From assembly GCF_022430545.2 (NCBI RefSeq), contig NZ_CP092488.2, positions 2,108,001 through 2,172,000 of the forward strand: DNA of 64,000 nucleotides. Direction: 5' to 3'. The stretch comes from Mycobacterium paraterrae (GTDB lineage Bacteria; Actinomycetota; Actinomycetes; Mycobacteriales; Mycobacteriaceae). The notes beneath the pieces were generated by a model. It saw nothing but the letters and a program-made list of their open reading frames with translations, was not told where the DNA came from and did no database searches. Within the stretch, counting starts at the first letter, position 1. The number at the start of each line of letters is the position of its first letter. The position numbers were made by a program, and so were the translations under genes. Positions 8,601-26,082 of this stretch are shown here, one piece after another.

Positions 8601-10962
8601 CCCGGGCGCACCGCGCTTGCAGTGCGCATAGGTAGCGGTGACGGCGGATTCGGCCGGGCCGTACTCGTTCCACAATTCGGCCGCGGAGGTGTTCAGGAAA
8701 CGCTGGGCAAGGTCGTAGGGCAGGGCCTCGCCGCCGCACGTGACGCGGCGCAGCGTCACGCACTCGCGGAAATCGGGTTCGGCGAGCCAGGACTGCAACA
8801 TCGAGGGAACGACGTGCACAATCTGGGTGATGCTCCGCTCGGCGATCGTCCGCACCAGGTACGCCGCATCGCGGTGGCCGTCGGGTTTGGCGACCACCAG
8901 CTGCGCGCCGACGATCAGCGGCAAGAAGATCTCCGCAAGCGACGCGTCGAAGGTCACCGGGGTGTGATGCAGGAAGCGATCGTCGGCGGTCAGGCGGTAC
9001 GTCGACTGCATCCAGAGCAGCAGATTACGGAACCCCACGTGGGTGTTGAACACCCTTTTCGGTACGCCGGTCGAGCCCGAGGTGTGAACGACGTAGGCCA
9101 ACCCGTTCGACGGTGTGACGGGTCGCGCGTGGACGGCGGGCGTCTCCGGTAACCGGTCCAGGACGAGGCGCTGCCCCTCAAAGCCGCTGATAACGCTTGA
9201 GTTTCGCTGGTGCGTCACTACCGCGGACGCTTTCGATGCCGCGATCATCGCAGCGACGCGATTCGCCGGCTGCCCTGGGTCGAGCGGCATGAAAGCCGCA
9301 CCGGACTTCGCGACACCGAGCAGCGCCACGACGAGATCTTCACTGCGGTCCAGCAGAACCACGACGACGTTGTCCGGCTCGACGCCTAACGCCTGCAGGT
9401 GATCCGCGACAAGGTCGGCCCGTCGGTCGAGTTCGGCGTAGGTCAGCTCACGTTCGCCGAATGTGACCGCGACGTCTGTCGGGCTGCGCTTGGCCACCTC
9501 GCTCACCATGTCGGGCAGGCTTCGGGCAGCGTCGAAGCGGACCACAGTCTCATTCCACGCTGCCTGCCGTAACCGCTCCGCTTCGGTGCGGACCGGCAGC
9601 TGTGACAGCTTGGCGTCCGGCGCGGCGGCGATGCCCGTGAGCAACGTCGTGAAATGCTCGGCCATCCGTTCGATCGTCGCGTCGTCGAAAAGGTCGGTGC
9701 TGTATTGCAGGGCGCACAGCAATTCGCCGTCCTGTTCGCCCATCAGCAGCATCAGGTCCAGCGGCGCACCGCCTTGACCGATGTGAACGGTCGCCAAGTC
9801 CAGCGTGCCCGCTTCGGACGCCGCACCCTCTTGGAAACGCCGGGTCTGCTCCCAGGCGAACGAGACCTGGAATAGCGGCGTACGGCTCAGGTCGCGGACG
9901 GGATCGAGTCTTTCGACGAGCACGGAGAACGGAAAGTCTTGGTGCTCCAAGGCTTCCAGAACGACGGATTTGACGCGTCCCAACAACGAGATGAAGCTAG
10001 GATCCCCGCTGAGGTCGGGTCGCAGCACGACGGGGTTGGCGATGTAGCCCACCAGGCTGGCAAGTCCAGGATGGTCACGGCAGCCGAACGGTGAGCCGAT
10101 CAGCAGATCGTCCTGACCGCTGTAGCGGTGCAGCAGCGTGGCGTACGCCGCGAACAGCGTCATGTACGGGGTCGCACCGGCGTTGCGACCAATCTCTTTG
10201 AGCTGCAACGTCAGAGCGCGGTCGATGGTGAAGCGATGGACGGCGCCACGGTAGGTCTGAACCGCGCCACGCGGCCGGTCGGCGGGCAGCCGAAGCGTCG
10301 GCGTCTCACCGGCCAGCTGCCCGCGCCAATACCGCCACAGCCGCTCGCCCTCGGCTCCTTCGATGGCCAAGGTGTGATCGCGGGCGTAGTCGACGTACCG
10401 CATGGCCACCGGCGGCGGGGGCGGCGAGCCGTGCTGCGCGGCATACAACTGGCGAAGCTCGTCGAGGATGAGGTCGATCGACCACATGTCCACCGCCATG
10501 TGATGCAGCGTCAACACGAGCAGGTGCTCGCCCGGTCCCTGGGCGATCAGGTTGAACCGCACCACCGGACCCGTGCGCAGATCGAACGGACGGTCGGCCT
10601 CGCGTCGCAGCCAGCGCCGCGCCTCTTCCGGTGGCAACTCGATGCGGTTGACGCGCACCGGCAAACGGGGATGGACCAGCTGAACCGGTTGACCATCGCG
10701 CGTCGTGTAGGTGGTCCGCAGAATCTCGTGCCGGTCCACGAGCGCTTGGGCGGCCGCCTCCAGGGCGGCCACGTCGAGCTCGCCGCGGATCAGGCCGGCA
10801 TAGGTGATCGTGTAGGCGGGGCTTCCGGGCGCCAGCTGATGCAGGAACCACAGCGACCGTTGGCCATGCGACAGCGGATGCGCCGAGGCCGACGCTTCGG
10901 CCTTCTCCATCAGTAACCGCGCGAGCAACACCCGCTTCTCTTCGGGTGACAGTGCGGCGATG

Positions 10963-10973
<11 letters not shown>
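5688..10973 (-). CDS. Nonribosomal peptide synthetase C-A-PCP with two C-terminal KAS III-like domains
   Basis: I take ATG 10973 (MTDDIAAL) as start; it overlaps the end of the polyketide synthase gene by 11 bp, implying translational coupling. The 1,761-residue order is: condensation domain with HHMAVD (His about 155-156, Asp about 160); adenylation domain with TSGSTGVPK (about 630), NEYGPAE (about 769) and GKVDRKAL (about 968); peptidyl carrier protein with GGSS (Ser about 1025); KAS III-like domain 1 (about 1098-1460) with Cys in ITNACAGM (about 1215), His in MHQTSE and Asn in GNTIYN; and KAS III-like domain 2 (about 1470-1761), where FNGAVGF replaces the Cys site. No thioesterase or reductase is present. 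The enzyme should add one amino acid to the acyl chain from the PKS and then use the thiolase-fold domain for extension or release. That release role is inference. Confidence 0.85.
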
Positions 10974-19389
<8,416 letters not shown>

Positions 19390-19731
19390 TCGCATTCCTT
19401 TCGGCGTTCACTGCTGACGCCGAGCCCGGGTCTCGACCATGAACTGGCGGCGATATCGCCGCACGAGCTTGTGTAACGGCGCGTTCCGCGTTGCAATTCC
19501 CCGATGCGGGGACAGCGCAATTCGCCTGGCACTTGCTCTCCAGTCCAATGAGGGAATCTTATTTGCTGACAACGGCGTCGCGCCGCGAAATCTATGCATC
19601 GCAAGTAGCAGATAGCGCTATCCGAACAATCAGCTGCGCCGATGCCGGGAATAGGGCCTGCCATGGACGGTGTATTCGTCAGGAGCTTCCGAGCCGTCGC
19701 CCCCTTAAATGGATGAACGTGGCCGGAACGC
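19390..19731. other. Intergenic region between polyketide synthase and P450, with a 12-bp palindrome
   Basis: This 342-bp stretch separates two co-directional genes. I see no convincing coding frame. It contains the perfect palindrome GATAGCGCTATC at 19611-19622 and locally AT-richer sequence around 19555-19635. The long gap suggests the synthase gene may have its own promoter here, with the palindrome a possible operator, but no clear promoter hexamers were identified. Confidence 0.4.
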
Positions 19732-21102
19732 TCATATCGCAACGTTCTCCCGCGATGGTGTGCCTGTCCGATGGTGGCTGGACAGCACCACGGGCGCGCC
19801 GTTGGTGGGAACAGGCAGCGGGTGTTTACGACTCGGGCGACCACCCGGTCCGCTGTCGACGGCGCTCAGCCGGCGGTGCTGCAGCAAGGTCCGCAGTAGC
19901 ACCCGTGCCTCGAACAGGACGAACTCGGCGCCGACACAGCGGTACACGCCGCCGCCAAACGGCAGCCAGGTGTTGGCGCCAGGCCGCGTATTGACGAAGC
20001 GCTCCGGTCGAAAAGCCAGGGGGTCGGGATGAAGATCGTCGCGTTCGTGCATCGCCATGATCGCCAGAATGATGTACGCACCGCGTGGAATGCGCAGCCC
20101 GTTGAGGTCGAAGTCCCGTAGTGCGCGGCGCCCGGTGATGGGCAATGCCGGGCGCAGACGCATCGACTCGGCGATAACGGCGTCGAGGTAGGCGTCCTCG
20201 CCCCGATCGATGCTGTCCTCGAGAGCGGCAAGGGTTTCGGGTTGGTGCACGAGCAACTCGGCCACCCATCCCAACGTCACTGCGGTGGCGGCGTATCCGG
20301 CCAGCATCAGGCCGCGCATCGATCGTGCCAAAAACGCGTCGTCACGCGGGTGCTCGTCGTGTTGGTTGATCTCGAGGAACAGCGTCAGGCAGTCGTCAGG
20401 CCGGGCCCCGCTGTGTCGCCGCTCCGCGATTTCCTCGAGGACGATCGCATCCACCGCGGCGGCCGTACGAGCGATCGACGGTATGGCCACCCAATTGCCG
20501 CGTACCGCCATCGTGATCATCCCGACGCCGAGAAAAGCCGGGCTTTCAGTGGCCGCGCAGTGCGCAAGCATCGCCTTCTCCAGGCGCCGCATCCGCTCGG
20601 GCTTTGACACGCCGAAGATCACCGTCATCATCACGTCGAGCGACAGTTGGCCGCCGATGTCGCAGAACTCGACACGTTCGCCGAGCGGCCAGTCCGGTAG
20701 CCGGCGCAGGACGATATCGGTCATGGCCTGCTCGTAGGACTTGAGGGCCTTACCGTGTAGCGGTGGCGCAACCTTGCGCTTCTCTTCCATGTGGGCTTCG
20801 CCGTCGAGGAAGATGAACGCATCGCTGCCGAACAGCTTTTCGTGCGGCGAGAACCGCTTCATGAGCTCCCCGAAGGAGAGAGCCCCGTCCCGATCGGCAA
20901 ACACGGCTTTGGCGTCGTCCGGGGATGAGGTGACGACCATCTTGGGGCCCAGCGGGAGGTCGATCAGAAACCGCTCGCCGATGCTACGCAGCGGCGACTG
21001 TTGTCCCAGCGGCCGGAAGAAGCGCCCGCGGTCGCCCAACAACCCGCGCACGCCGACGCGGGGCAACGAGTTGATGCTGCGGACATCGGCCCCGGCAGTC
21101 AT
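19732..21102 (-). CDS. Cytochrome P450
   Basis: The product is a soluble bacterial P450 of about 456 residues, a haem monooxygenase needing ferredoxin partners not found nearby. The haem-ligand motif FGGGVYRCVGAE is complete with its Cys, and the K-helix ExxR is present in AESMRLRP. The I-helix reads LAGYAATAVTLGW: the usual acidic residue and the first Thr of the AGxDTT-type motif are both Ala, so oxygen activation may be atypical. ATG 21102 is chosen because GGAGG lies 5 nt upstream; an in-frame GTG at 21108 is the alternative. It sits between the broken FAD gene and the PKS on the same strand and is probably a tailoring oxidase of that pathway. Confidence 0.9.
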   Translation of the reverse strand: MTAGADVRSINSLPRVGVRGLLGDRGRFFRPLGQQSPLRSIGERFLIDLPLGPKMVVTSSPDDAKAVFADRDGALSFGELMKRFSPHEKLFGSDAFIFLDGEAHMEEKRKVAPPLHGKALKSYEQAMTDIVLRRLPDWPLGERVEFCDIGGQLSLDVMMTVIFGVSKPERMRRLEKAMLAHCAATESPAFLGVGMITMAVRGNWVAIPSIARTAAAVDAIVLEEIAERRHSGARPDDCLTLFLEINQHDEHPRDDAFLARSMRGLMLAGYAATAVTLGWVAELLVHQPETLAALEDSIDRGEDAYLDAVIAESMRLRPALPITGRRALRDFDLNGLRIPRGAYIILAIMAMHERDDLHPDPLAFRPERFVNTRPGANTWLPFGGGVYRCVGAEFVLFEARVLLRTLLQHRRLSAVDSGPGGRPSRKHPLPVPTNGAPVVLSSHHRTGTPSRENVAI

Positions 21103-21228
21103 CTTCACCTCCGATCAGAGATAGCGACTCACCGGACCCAGCCCAGCGGTGTCGGCGGTTCTGGCCTCCACGTTCGCTATGCCATCGTACTGACCGACAA
21201 GGAATCGACATCCCGGGTGGCGGGCGGG

Positions 21229-21282
21229 CTAGCTTGCCGTCAGTGTCAGGGTGAGGTGCCGCAGGAGGTTGCGGTGGTTGGA
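21229..21282 (-). pseudogene. Possible severed C-terminus of the FAD monooxygenase
   Basis: On the minus strand, left of the insertion element, one frame reads SNHRNLLRHLTLTLTAS and then stops (TAG at 21229-21231). Its codons almost all end in G or C, which suggests real coding sequence. The interrupted FAD gene on the far side of the element has the same orientation and lacks its own stop, so this is probably its displaced end. The exact join cannot be fixed without an uninterrupted homologue. Confidence 0.35.
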
Positions 21283-21465
21283 TCCTGATCACCTGGTGTC
21301 TGGCTCATAGCCTGCCTGCCGCCTTCGGTTGGCGTTCATGCGTTTTGCCGGCACCGGGTGTGAAGGACCGGCCGGCGTGACTTGATAGGAGCGTGGCACC
21401 GCCCCCACTGAGGTTTGTCCGCCGACCGGCCCAACCGTCACCTCACAGTGAAGGAGGCAACCCCT
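21283..21465 (+). other. Left non-coding end of the IS110 element, candidate bridge RNA region
   Basis: This region contains no credible gene. In IS110 elements the long non-coding end is transcribed into a structured RNA with loops that pair with donor and target DNA. Length (about 180 bp) and position upstream of the transposase fit; the loops themselves were not assigned. Confidence 0.4.
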
Positions 21466-22518
21466 ATGGTTGTTGTTGGAGCCGATGTTCACAAGCACAC
21501 CCATACCTTTGTTGCTGTCGACGAGGTGGGGCGCAAGCTCGGCGAGAAGACTGTCAGAGCGGTCACTGCCGGGCATGCTGAGGCGGTGATGTGGGCCCGG
21601 GAACGCTTTGGCGCCGAGGTGGTGTGGGCAATCGAGGATTGCCGGCATTTGTCAGCGCGCCTGGAACGCGACTTGCTGGGTTCTGGCCAAAAGGTGGTGC
21701 GAGTACCACCGAAGTTAATGGCCCAAACCCGTGCGTCGGCACGGACCCGGGGCAAGTCTGACCCGATCGATGCGCTCGCAGTTGCGCGGGGATTCCTGCG
21801 TGAACCCGATCTGCCGGTAGCGTCCCATGATGAGGTGTCCCGCGAGCTGAAGCTGCTGGTGGATCGCCGGGAAGTTCTTGTGGCACAACGGACTGCAACG
21901 ATCAACCGGTTGCGCTGGCGAGTTCATGAACTTGATCCCGAGCGCGCCCCCCGTCCTGGGTCGTTGGATCGCGCTAAACATCGCCTGCTGTTGGGCGCCT
22001 GGTTGACGACCGTTCCCGGTCTAGTCGCCGAGCTGGCCCGCGATGAGCTCGCCGACATCGACCGGCTGACCGAAGCGATCGACGCGCTGGCCAAGCGGAT
22101 CGGTGCGCGAGTGCGCGCGATTGCCCCGACACTGTTGGCGATGCCCGGGTGCGGGGAGTTGACCGCGGCCAAGCTCGTCGGTGAGACGGCAGGAGTGACC
22201 CGGTTCAAAAGCGAGGCCGCCTTCGCACGGCATGCCGGGGTGGCCCCGGTACCAGTGTGGTCGGGCAACACCGCCGGTCGAGTCCGCATGACCCGCTCCG
22301 GCAACCGACAACTCAATGCCGCCCTGCACCGCATCGCCGTCACCCAAATCCGCCTCGAGGGCCTCGGACAGACCTACTACCGTCATCGATTAGCCGCAGG
22401 CGACTCCAATCCCGAAGCCCTGCGCTGCCTCAAACGCCGCCTCGCCCGCGTCGTCTTCGGCCGCCTCCACACCGACCAGCAACACCGAACTCAGCCTTGC
22501 CAACCGGCAGCGGCTTGA
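21466..22518 (+). CDS. IS110-family transposase/recombinase
   Basis: The 350-residue product has the N-terminal RuvC-like DEDD catalytic domain (ADVHKHTHTF, then WAIEDC, then KSDPIDALAVARG) and the C-terminal Transposase_20 domain (MPGCGELTAAKLVGE, then the serine-bearing PVPVWSGNTAGR). IS110 enzymes move the element without terminal inverted repeats, guided by a bridge RNA. ATG 21466 is chosen because AAGGAGG lies 8 nt upstream; the frame is open from 21415. The gene looks intact, so the element could still be mobile. Confidence 0.92.
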   Translation: MVVVGADVHKHTHTFVAVDEVGRKLGEKTVRAVTAGHAEAVMWARERFGAEVVWAIEDCRHLSARLERDLLGSGQKVVRVPPKLMAQTRASARTRGKSDPIDALAVARGFLREPDLPVASHDEVSRELKLLVDRREVLVAQRTATINRLRWRVHELDPERAPRPGSLDRAKHRLLLGAWLTTVPGLVAELARDELADIDRLTEAIDALAKRIGARVRAIAPTLLAMPGCGELTAAKLVGETAGVTRFKSEAAFARHAGVAPVPVWSGNTAGRVRMTRSGNRQLNAALHRIAVTQIRLEGLGQTYYRHRLAAGDSNPEALRCLKRRLARVVFGRLHTDQQHRTQPCQPAAA

Positions 22519-22539
22519 CATAGGAGAAACACATGCCGC

Positions 22540-23877
22540 GACGGCTACTCCTGATGACGCGCATCAGCATCGACGGCCGCAGCAGCCGCAATGACGAGTC
22601 GGTCATCGCCTGGGTGCGTAAGAAGGCCTCGGTCAGCGCGGTGTCGCCGGCGGCGGCGATCACCACCTGTTCCAGGCACGAGTTCAACAGCCGTTGCGGG
22701 ACAGCGCGCCAGCCATCCACGGGTCTGATCGCGAAGTCAATGACGCGGTTGGCTCTCCAGATCGGACCGAGCTTCATGGCGGCACCGCGGAAATACCGTT
22801 CCCCCGGGTCGTCTGTATGGCAATCTGCCAAACAGTCGCGCAACACTTTCGCTTGCAGCGCAGCCGATGTCATGCCTTGGCCGTAAACCGGATTGAAGCT
22901 GCACACCGCATCACCAATGACGATCAATCCCATCGGGAATCGCTTCACCTTGTCGTAACGGCGCCACACGCTGGTGGGGTAGTGCGCGGCTGCCACCTCT
23001 CCGAGTGGCTCGCCCGTCCGTAATGCGGCCACCGTCGTAGTTGGAAGCAATACGTCCGCCAGTGCGAGCATGTCCGGGAAATGGGCCGGTGGCTGATATC
23101 CGGCTATGCCCATGAGAGTCAGGCACACCGTCCCGTTCTCGTAGGCCAAAACACCTGCGCCCGTTGAATTTTCAATCGTTGGCCCGGTGATGACCATTTT
23201 CTCGGCAAGGGCACCGTCGGGTAATGGAGGAATTGGGTCGAGTAGGTCAGGTCCACCGGGTATTTCTGCTCCGGCGGCCTGCCGTAACCGCTCGATTCGA
23301 GGAATGCCGGTGTGCGGGCGGAACGTCCCATCGCGTCGACTACCAAACTGGCCTCCAATAGCCGTTTTCGGCCATCCGCGCGGTCGACCGTTCGAACTCC
23401 GGTGACGCGGTTCGCATCACCGAGGATTGGCTCGACCACGTCATGGCCCTCTAGGAAGGCCACATTGGGAATAGCGCGCACCCGTCGACGCACCCGAGCT
23501 TCCAACAGCGGTCGGCTGGCTAGGTGAGTAACCAGCGCGTCCGGGTCGGCGAATTGCCCGGAGCGGCTCAGCTCGTGGCCGAAGACTCGCGCCGAGATCA
23601 CCGACGGATCCGTCCCGTCGACCACCTTCGCACCGCACGCCTCTAGATCTTCGAGCAGCCCGGGAAGCAACTGCGCCAACACGACAGAGCCGCGAGTCAA
23701 CAGCGCGTGCAAGTGCCGGCCCTGCGACACTCCTTTGCGCTGAACGGCCGCTTCAGGCAACACATCTCGTTCGACCACCGTGACAGAGCCGTAGAAATCT
23801 GACAGCACGGCCGCGGCAAGCAATCCGGCCATACTTGCGCCGCAGACAACGGCACTGTCTCTAGCCCGACTCGTCAT
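22540..23877 (-). pseudogene. FAD-dependent monooxygenase, frameshifted and interrupted by the IS110 element
   Basis: Two adjoining minus-strand frames encode one squalene-epoxidase/halogenase-like flavoprotein. The first starts at ATG 23877 (or 23898) with a Rossmann segment VVCGASMAGLLAA and reaches LTYSTQFLHYP. The second carries MVITGPT and the FAD-contact region VIGDAVCSFNPVYGQGM. Reading DGALAEKMVITGPT directly after FLHYP restores continuity, so one base has been lost in the CCC run at 23219-23221. The 3' end runs into the IS at about 22540. It is on the same strand as, and upstream of, the P450 and was probably a tailoring oxidase. The frameshift could be a sequencing error; the IS insertion is unlikely to be. 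Confidence 0.8.
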
Positions 23878-23916
23878 CGCGTTCTCGGATTTCACCATCC
23901 CGGGCCGGTCAGAACC

Positions 23917-24699
23917 TCACGGATGGAGGTTCCACTGACCGCAGTCCTGGGCCAGGACGTCGTTGACGTCGACTTCCTCCCCGCCCACGATCGGCCCGGG
24001 GGTCGAGGCGGTGCTGACGATCCGTTGGTACAACACCGCGGCGGGATCGACTTGACCATGAGACCAGGACCGGGTCTGCCACGCCCACCGCTTGCCGGGC
24101 GTGCGCGAATTCCCGATCACCCCGTCGGCGGCTGCCCATTGGCACACGTTGATGCCCCCGTAGACACCGGTGCGTTGAACCCCGAGCACTGAGTTGATTC
24201 CGCGAAACCATTGCAGCGCAACGTTGTTCCACGTGTCCCGGTTGATGTCGTCGTCGACGGTGAAGAAGATGGGTGCGCTCTGTCCACCACCGGCCGCCGA
24301 ATGTAGTTGCCACGCGGTGTGGGCGTCGGACACACCGCCGCTGAAACCGCGCAGGAAGTCAGACGGCGCCGACCCGCCCGGCTTGCCGTACTGGTAGTTG
24401 CTGACGATCACCAACCCAGCGGCGGTGAGCGATTGGGCGTAGGGACGGGTGATGGGCTTGGCGCCGAAGGACGAGCCGGGGCGCGAGAGCGAGACGTAGT
24501 TGACCACACCGGAGTGCCCGGCGGCCCGGATGTCCTGAGCCGGGATTTGGCGCATGGCGAAGTCGATCAGCGTGGGAGCGGCCGCCGCGGCGGTGGGGGT
24601 GCCGGAACTCATCGATGCCACACCCAGTCCGGCCAACGCCGACAGGGTGGCGGCGTAGCGCAGCGCCTCCCGCCGGGATATCACCGACGAATCCTGCAT
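23917..24699 (-). CDS. Tat-exported DUF1906 (Rv2525c-like) glycoside-hydrolase-fold protein
   Basis: The 260-residue product begins with a twin-arginine signal (SRREALRY followed by a hydrophobic stretch and an AAAAAP cleavage area near residue 42). The mature part matches the DUF1906 family of Rv2525c: IDFAMRQIPAQDIRAAGHSGVVNYVS, GLVIVSNYQYGKPG, PIFFTVDDD and GVYGGINVCQWAA. The fold is a TIM barrel related to GH25-type hydrolases, with Asp residues in FTVDDD as the expected active-site region. Rv2525c is linked to the cell envelope in M. tuberculosis; the substrate is unsettled. A TAACAT hexamer 6 nt before the ATG suggests a leaderless mRNA. Confidence 0.85.
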   Translation of the reverse strand: MQDSSVISRREALRYAATLSALAGLGVASMSSGTPTAAAAAPTLIDFAMRQIPAQDIRAAGHSGVVNYVSLSRPGSSFGAKPITRPYAQSLTAAGLVIVSNYQYGKPGGSAPSDFLRGFSGGVSDAHTAWQLHSAAGGGQSAPIFFTVDDDINRDTWNNVALQWFRGINSVLGVQRTGVYGGINVCQWAAADGVIGNSRTPGKRWAWQTRSWSHGQVDPAAVLYQRIVSTASTPGPIVGGEEVDVNDVLAQDCGQWNLHP

Positions 24700-24705
24700 C
24701 GCGCG

Positions 24706-24711
24706 ATGTTA
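24706..24711 (-). promoter_or_regulatory. Probable -10 hexamer of a leaderless transcript
   Basis: On the minus strand TAACAT is followed by 6 nt and then the ATG at 24699 of the DUF1906 gene. No ribosome binding site is visible. Confidence 0.5.
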
Positions 24712-24815
24712 ACAATGTGACTACTGTTGACGATGTTGCCGCGCTGGAGTCGGTCTGCGTGAACATGGGGCGTCGGCGGGATTCACGATTCCCCGCCGTG
24801 GCATGAGCTCTGCAG

Positions 24816-25124
24816 TCAGTTGGCGATCTTCAGCGACGGCACCGCGCGCGACCGTGCCGCCCCGTTCCACGTTTGAGTCGTTTCGTCGTCCACCGCGAAG
24901 TCCGCGGCGAACACCGCGAACGCCTCAGTGGCGCGAGTGACGAGGCTCTCGGTGGGCCGGCCCAAGCGCGCAGCGTTGGCGACATCGAGCAAGGCGAGAA
25001 TCACCGTCACATTGAAGATCGATGAATCGTGCGGCAGCAGATTGCCTGACAGCGCTTGCCCCAGCGAAGACTTGAAGACCTGCAGCATTTCGTCGTATGA
25101 CAGTGCGGGGTCGTAGTGGCCCAT
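24816..25124 (-). CDS. Small hypothetical helical protein
   Basis: The 102-residue product (start ATG 25124, MGHYDPALSYDEML) is not recognised. It appears soluble and mainly helical, with Ala/Val-rich segments (VILALLDVANAARLG, FAVFAADFAV) and no signal peptide. A purine-rich AAAGAGAGAG precedes the start. The frame is open to 25265 but the extra N-terminus is Arg/Ser/Gln-rich and looks non-coding. It could be a small regulator or binding protein; nothing nearby identifies a partner. Confidence 0.6.
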   Translation of the reverse strand: MGHYDPALSYDEMLQVFKSSLGQALSGNLLPHDSSIFNVTVILALLDVANAARLGRPTESLVTRATEAFAVFAADFAVDDETTQTWNGAARSRAVPSLKIAN

Positions 25125-25346
25125 GGCGCTCTCTCTCTTTCCTTCGATGTCCGCGACGACGGACGGCTGCGACTGAGCGCCCGTGGAGGAACAGCCCTGG
25201 TACCCGCTTTTCCACCGTCCGAAACGCGGGGGCGTGCGGTCCCGGACTGAAATTGAGTAGCGCACTACTCACGCATTTTCTGGAGCCGCGGCCGACGATG
25301 TTGACAGCCCGTCGACGAGTCGGGCCCTCAATAACGGGAGCGGATT

Positions 25347-26072
25347 ATGTTGATCGCGATTCTCAACCAGTCGACGATGGTGTCGGACCAAGACGCCGCC
25401 ATCATGACCCAGGCGATTGCCGCCCAGGTCCGGTTAGACGTTGCCCCGCTGTGGGATCGGGCGCCCGCGGCGGTCATCTTCTACACCGACCCCAAAGACG
25501 TGCCGGTGGCCGCCCATGGCATCGCCTTGGTCGACACCATCAAAGACCAACCCAAGGGTGTGCTCGGTTTTCACACCGAAGATCAGGGCGGCAAACTTTG
25601 GGGTGTCGTCGCCGCTCAGCCGGAACTCGAGAACGGCGGAAAAGCGACGACGGGGGACTGGAGTGTCTCTAGCGTGCTGTCGCACGAAGTGCTCGAAATG
25701 TACATCGACCCCAACTGCAATCTGTGGGCCAACGACGGACGCGGCAAGGCATACAGCTTCGAGGTGTGCGACCCGGTCGAGGCACCGACCTACGCAGTCA
25801 ACGGCGTGTCGGTTGCCAACTTCGTGACACCAGCCTGGTTCGACCCGCTGTCGGATCGCACCACCGCGCAATACGACAAGCTCGGAAAACTCCATGCCCC
25901 GTTCAGCATCCTCAAGGGCGGTTACGTCATCTATGAGTCGGCTGGCGCCGAGCATCAGCAGTTCGGTGACGACTTTCCGGATTGGCGCAAAAAGATGAAG
26001 TCCGGCAAGCTCGCCCGCACCCGGCGCCGGCTCGTGCAGAGCGAAGCCATGTTCGCCAAGGCGAGTGCGTAG
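25347..26072 (+). CDS. Unrecognised protein with HEVLE motif, metallohydrolase-like
   Basis: The 241-residue product contains SHEVLEMYIDPNCNLW, with His113, Glu114, Glu117 and Asp121, reminiscent of metal-binding HExxE-type helices but not the classical HExxH. It has no signal peptide. Other conserved-looking blocks are AVIFYTDPKDVP and FEVCDPVEAPTY. A GGGAG box lies 6 nt before the ATG. The next gene, a patatin phospholipase, starts 10 bp after the stop, so the two are almost certainly co-transcribed and may act together. Metal binding or proteolysis is inferred only from the motif. Confidence 0.75.
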   Translation: MLIAILNQSTMVSDQDAAIMTQAIAAQVRLDVAPLWDRAPAAVIFYTDPKDVPVAAHGIALVDTIKDQPKGVLGFHTEDQGGKLWGVVAAQPELENGGKATTGDWSVSSVLSHEVLEMYIDPNCNLWANDGRGKAYSFEVCDPVEAPTYAVNGVSVANFVTPAWFDPLSDRTTAQYDKLGKLHAPFSILKGGYVIYESAGAEHQQFGDDFPDWRKKMKSGKLARTRRRLVQSEAMFAKASA

Positions 26073-26082
26073 GAGCGCCGGC

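Larger units (their letters stand above)
21283..22535 (+). mobile_element. IS110-family insertion sequence
   Basis: The element has one transposase gene (21466-22518), about 180 bp of non-coding sequence before it and only about 20 bp after it. That layout fits the IS110 group, whose long left non-coding end encodes the bridge RNA. Both ends are approximate: IS110 elements lack terminal inverted repeats and make little or no target duplication. The right flank resumes minus-strand FAD-monooxygenase coding sequence by about 22540, so the element lies in the 3' end of that gene. An AGGAG-N5-CATG arrangement at the right edge resembles the ribosome-binding-site-like targets reported for IS900-type elements. 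Confidence 0.75.

Noticed and set aside
20984..21292. 102-codon minus-strand frame between P450 and the IS
   Set aside because: Pro-rich, poor third-position GC, and overlapping the P450 start; another frame nearby reads better as the lost FAD C-terminus.
22505..22560. Terminal inverted repeats or target duplication for the IS
   Set aside because: CCTGAT occurs near both edges, but IS110 elements do not usually carry such repeats and the match is too short to fix the ends.
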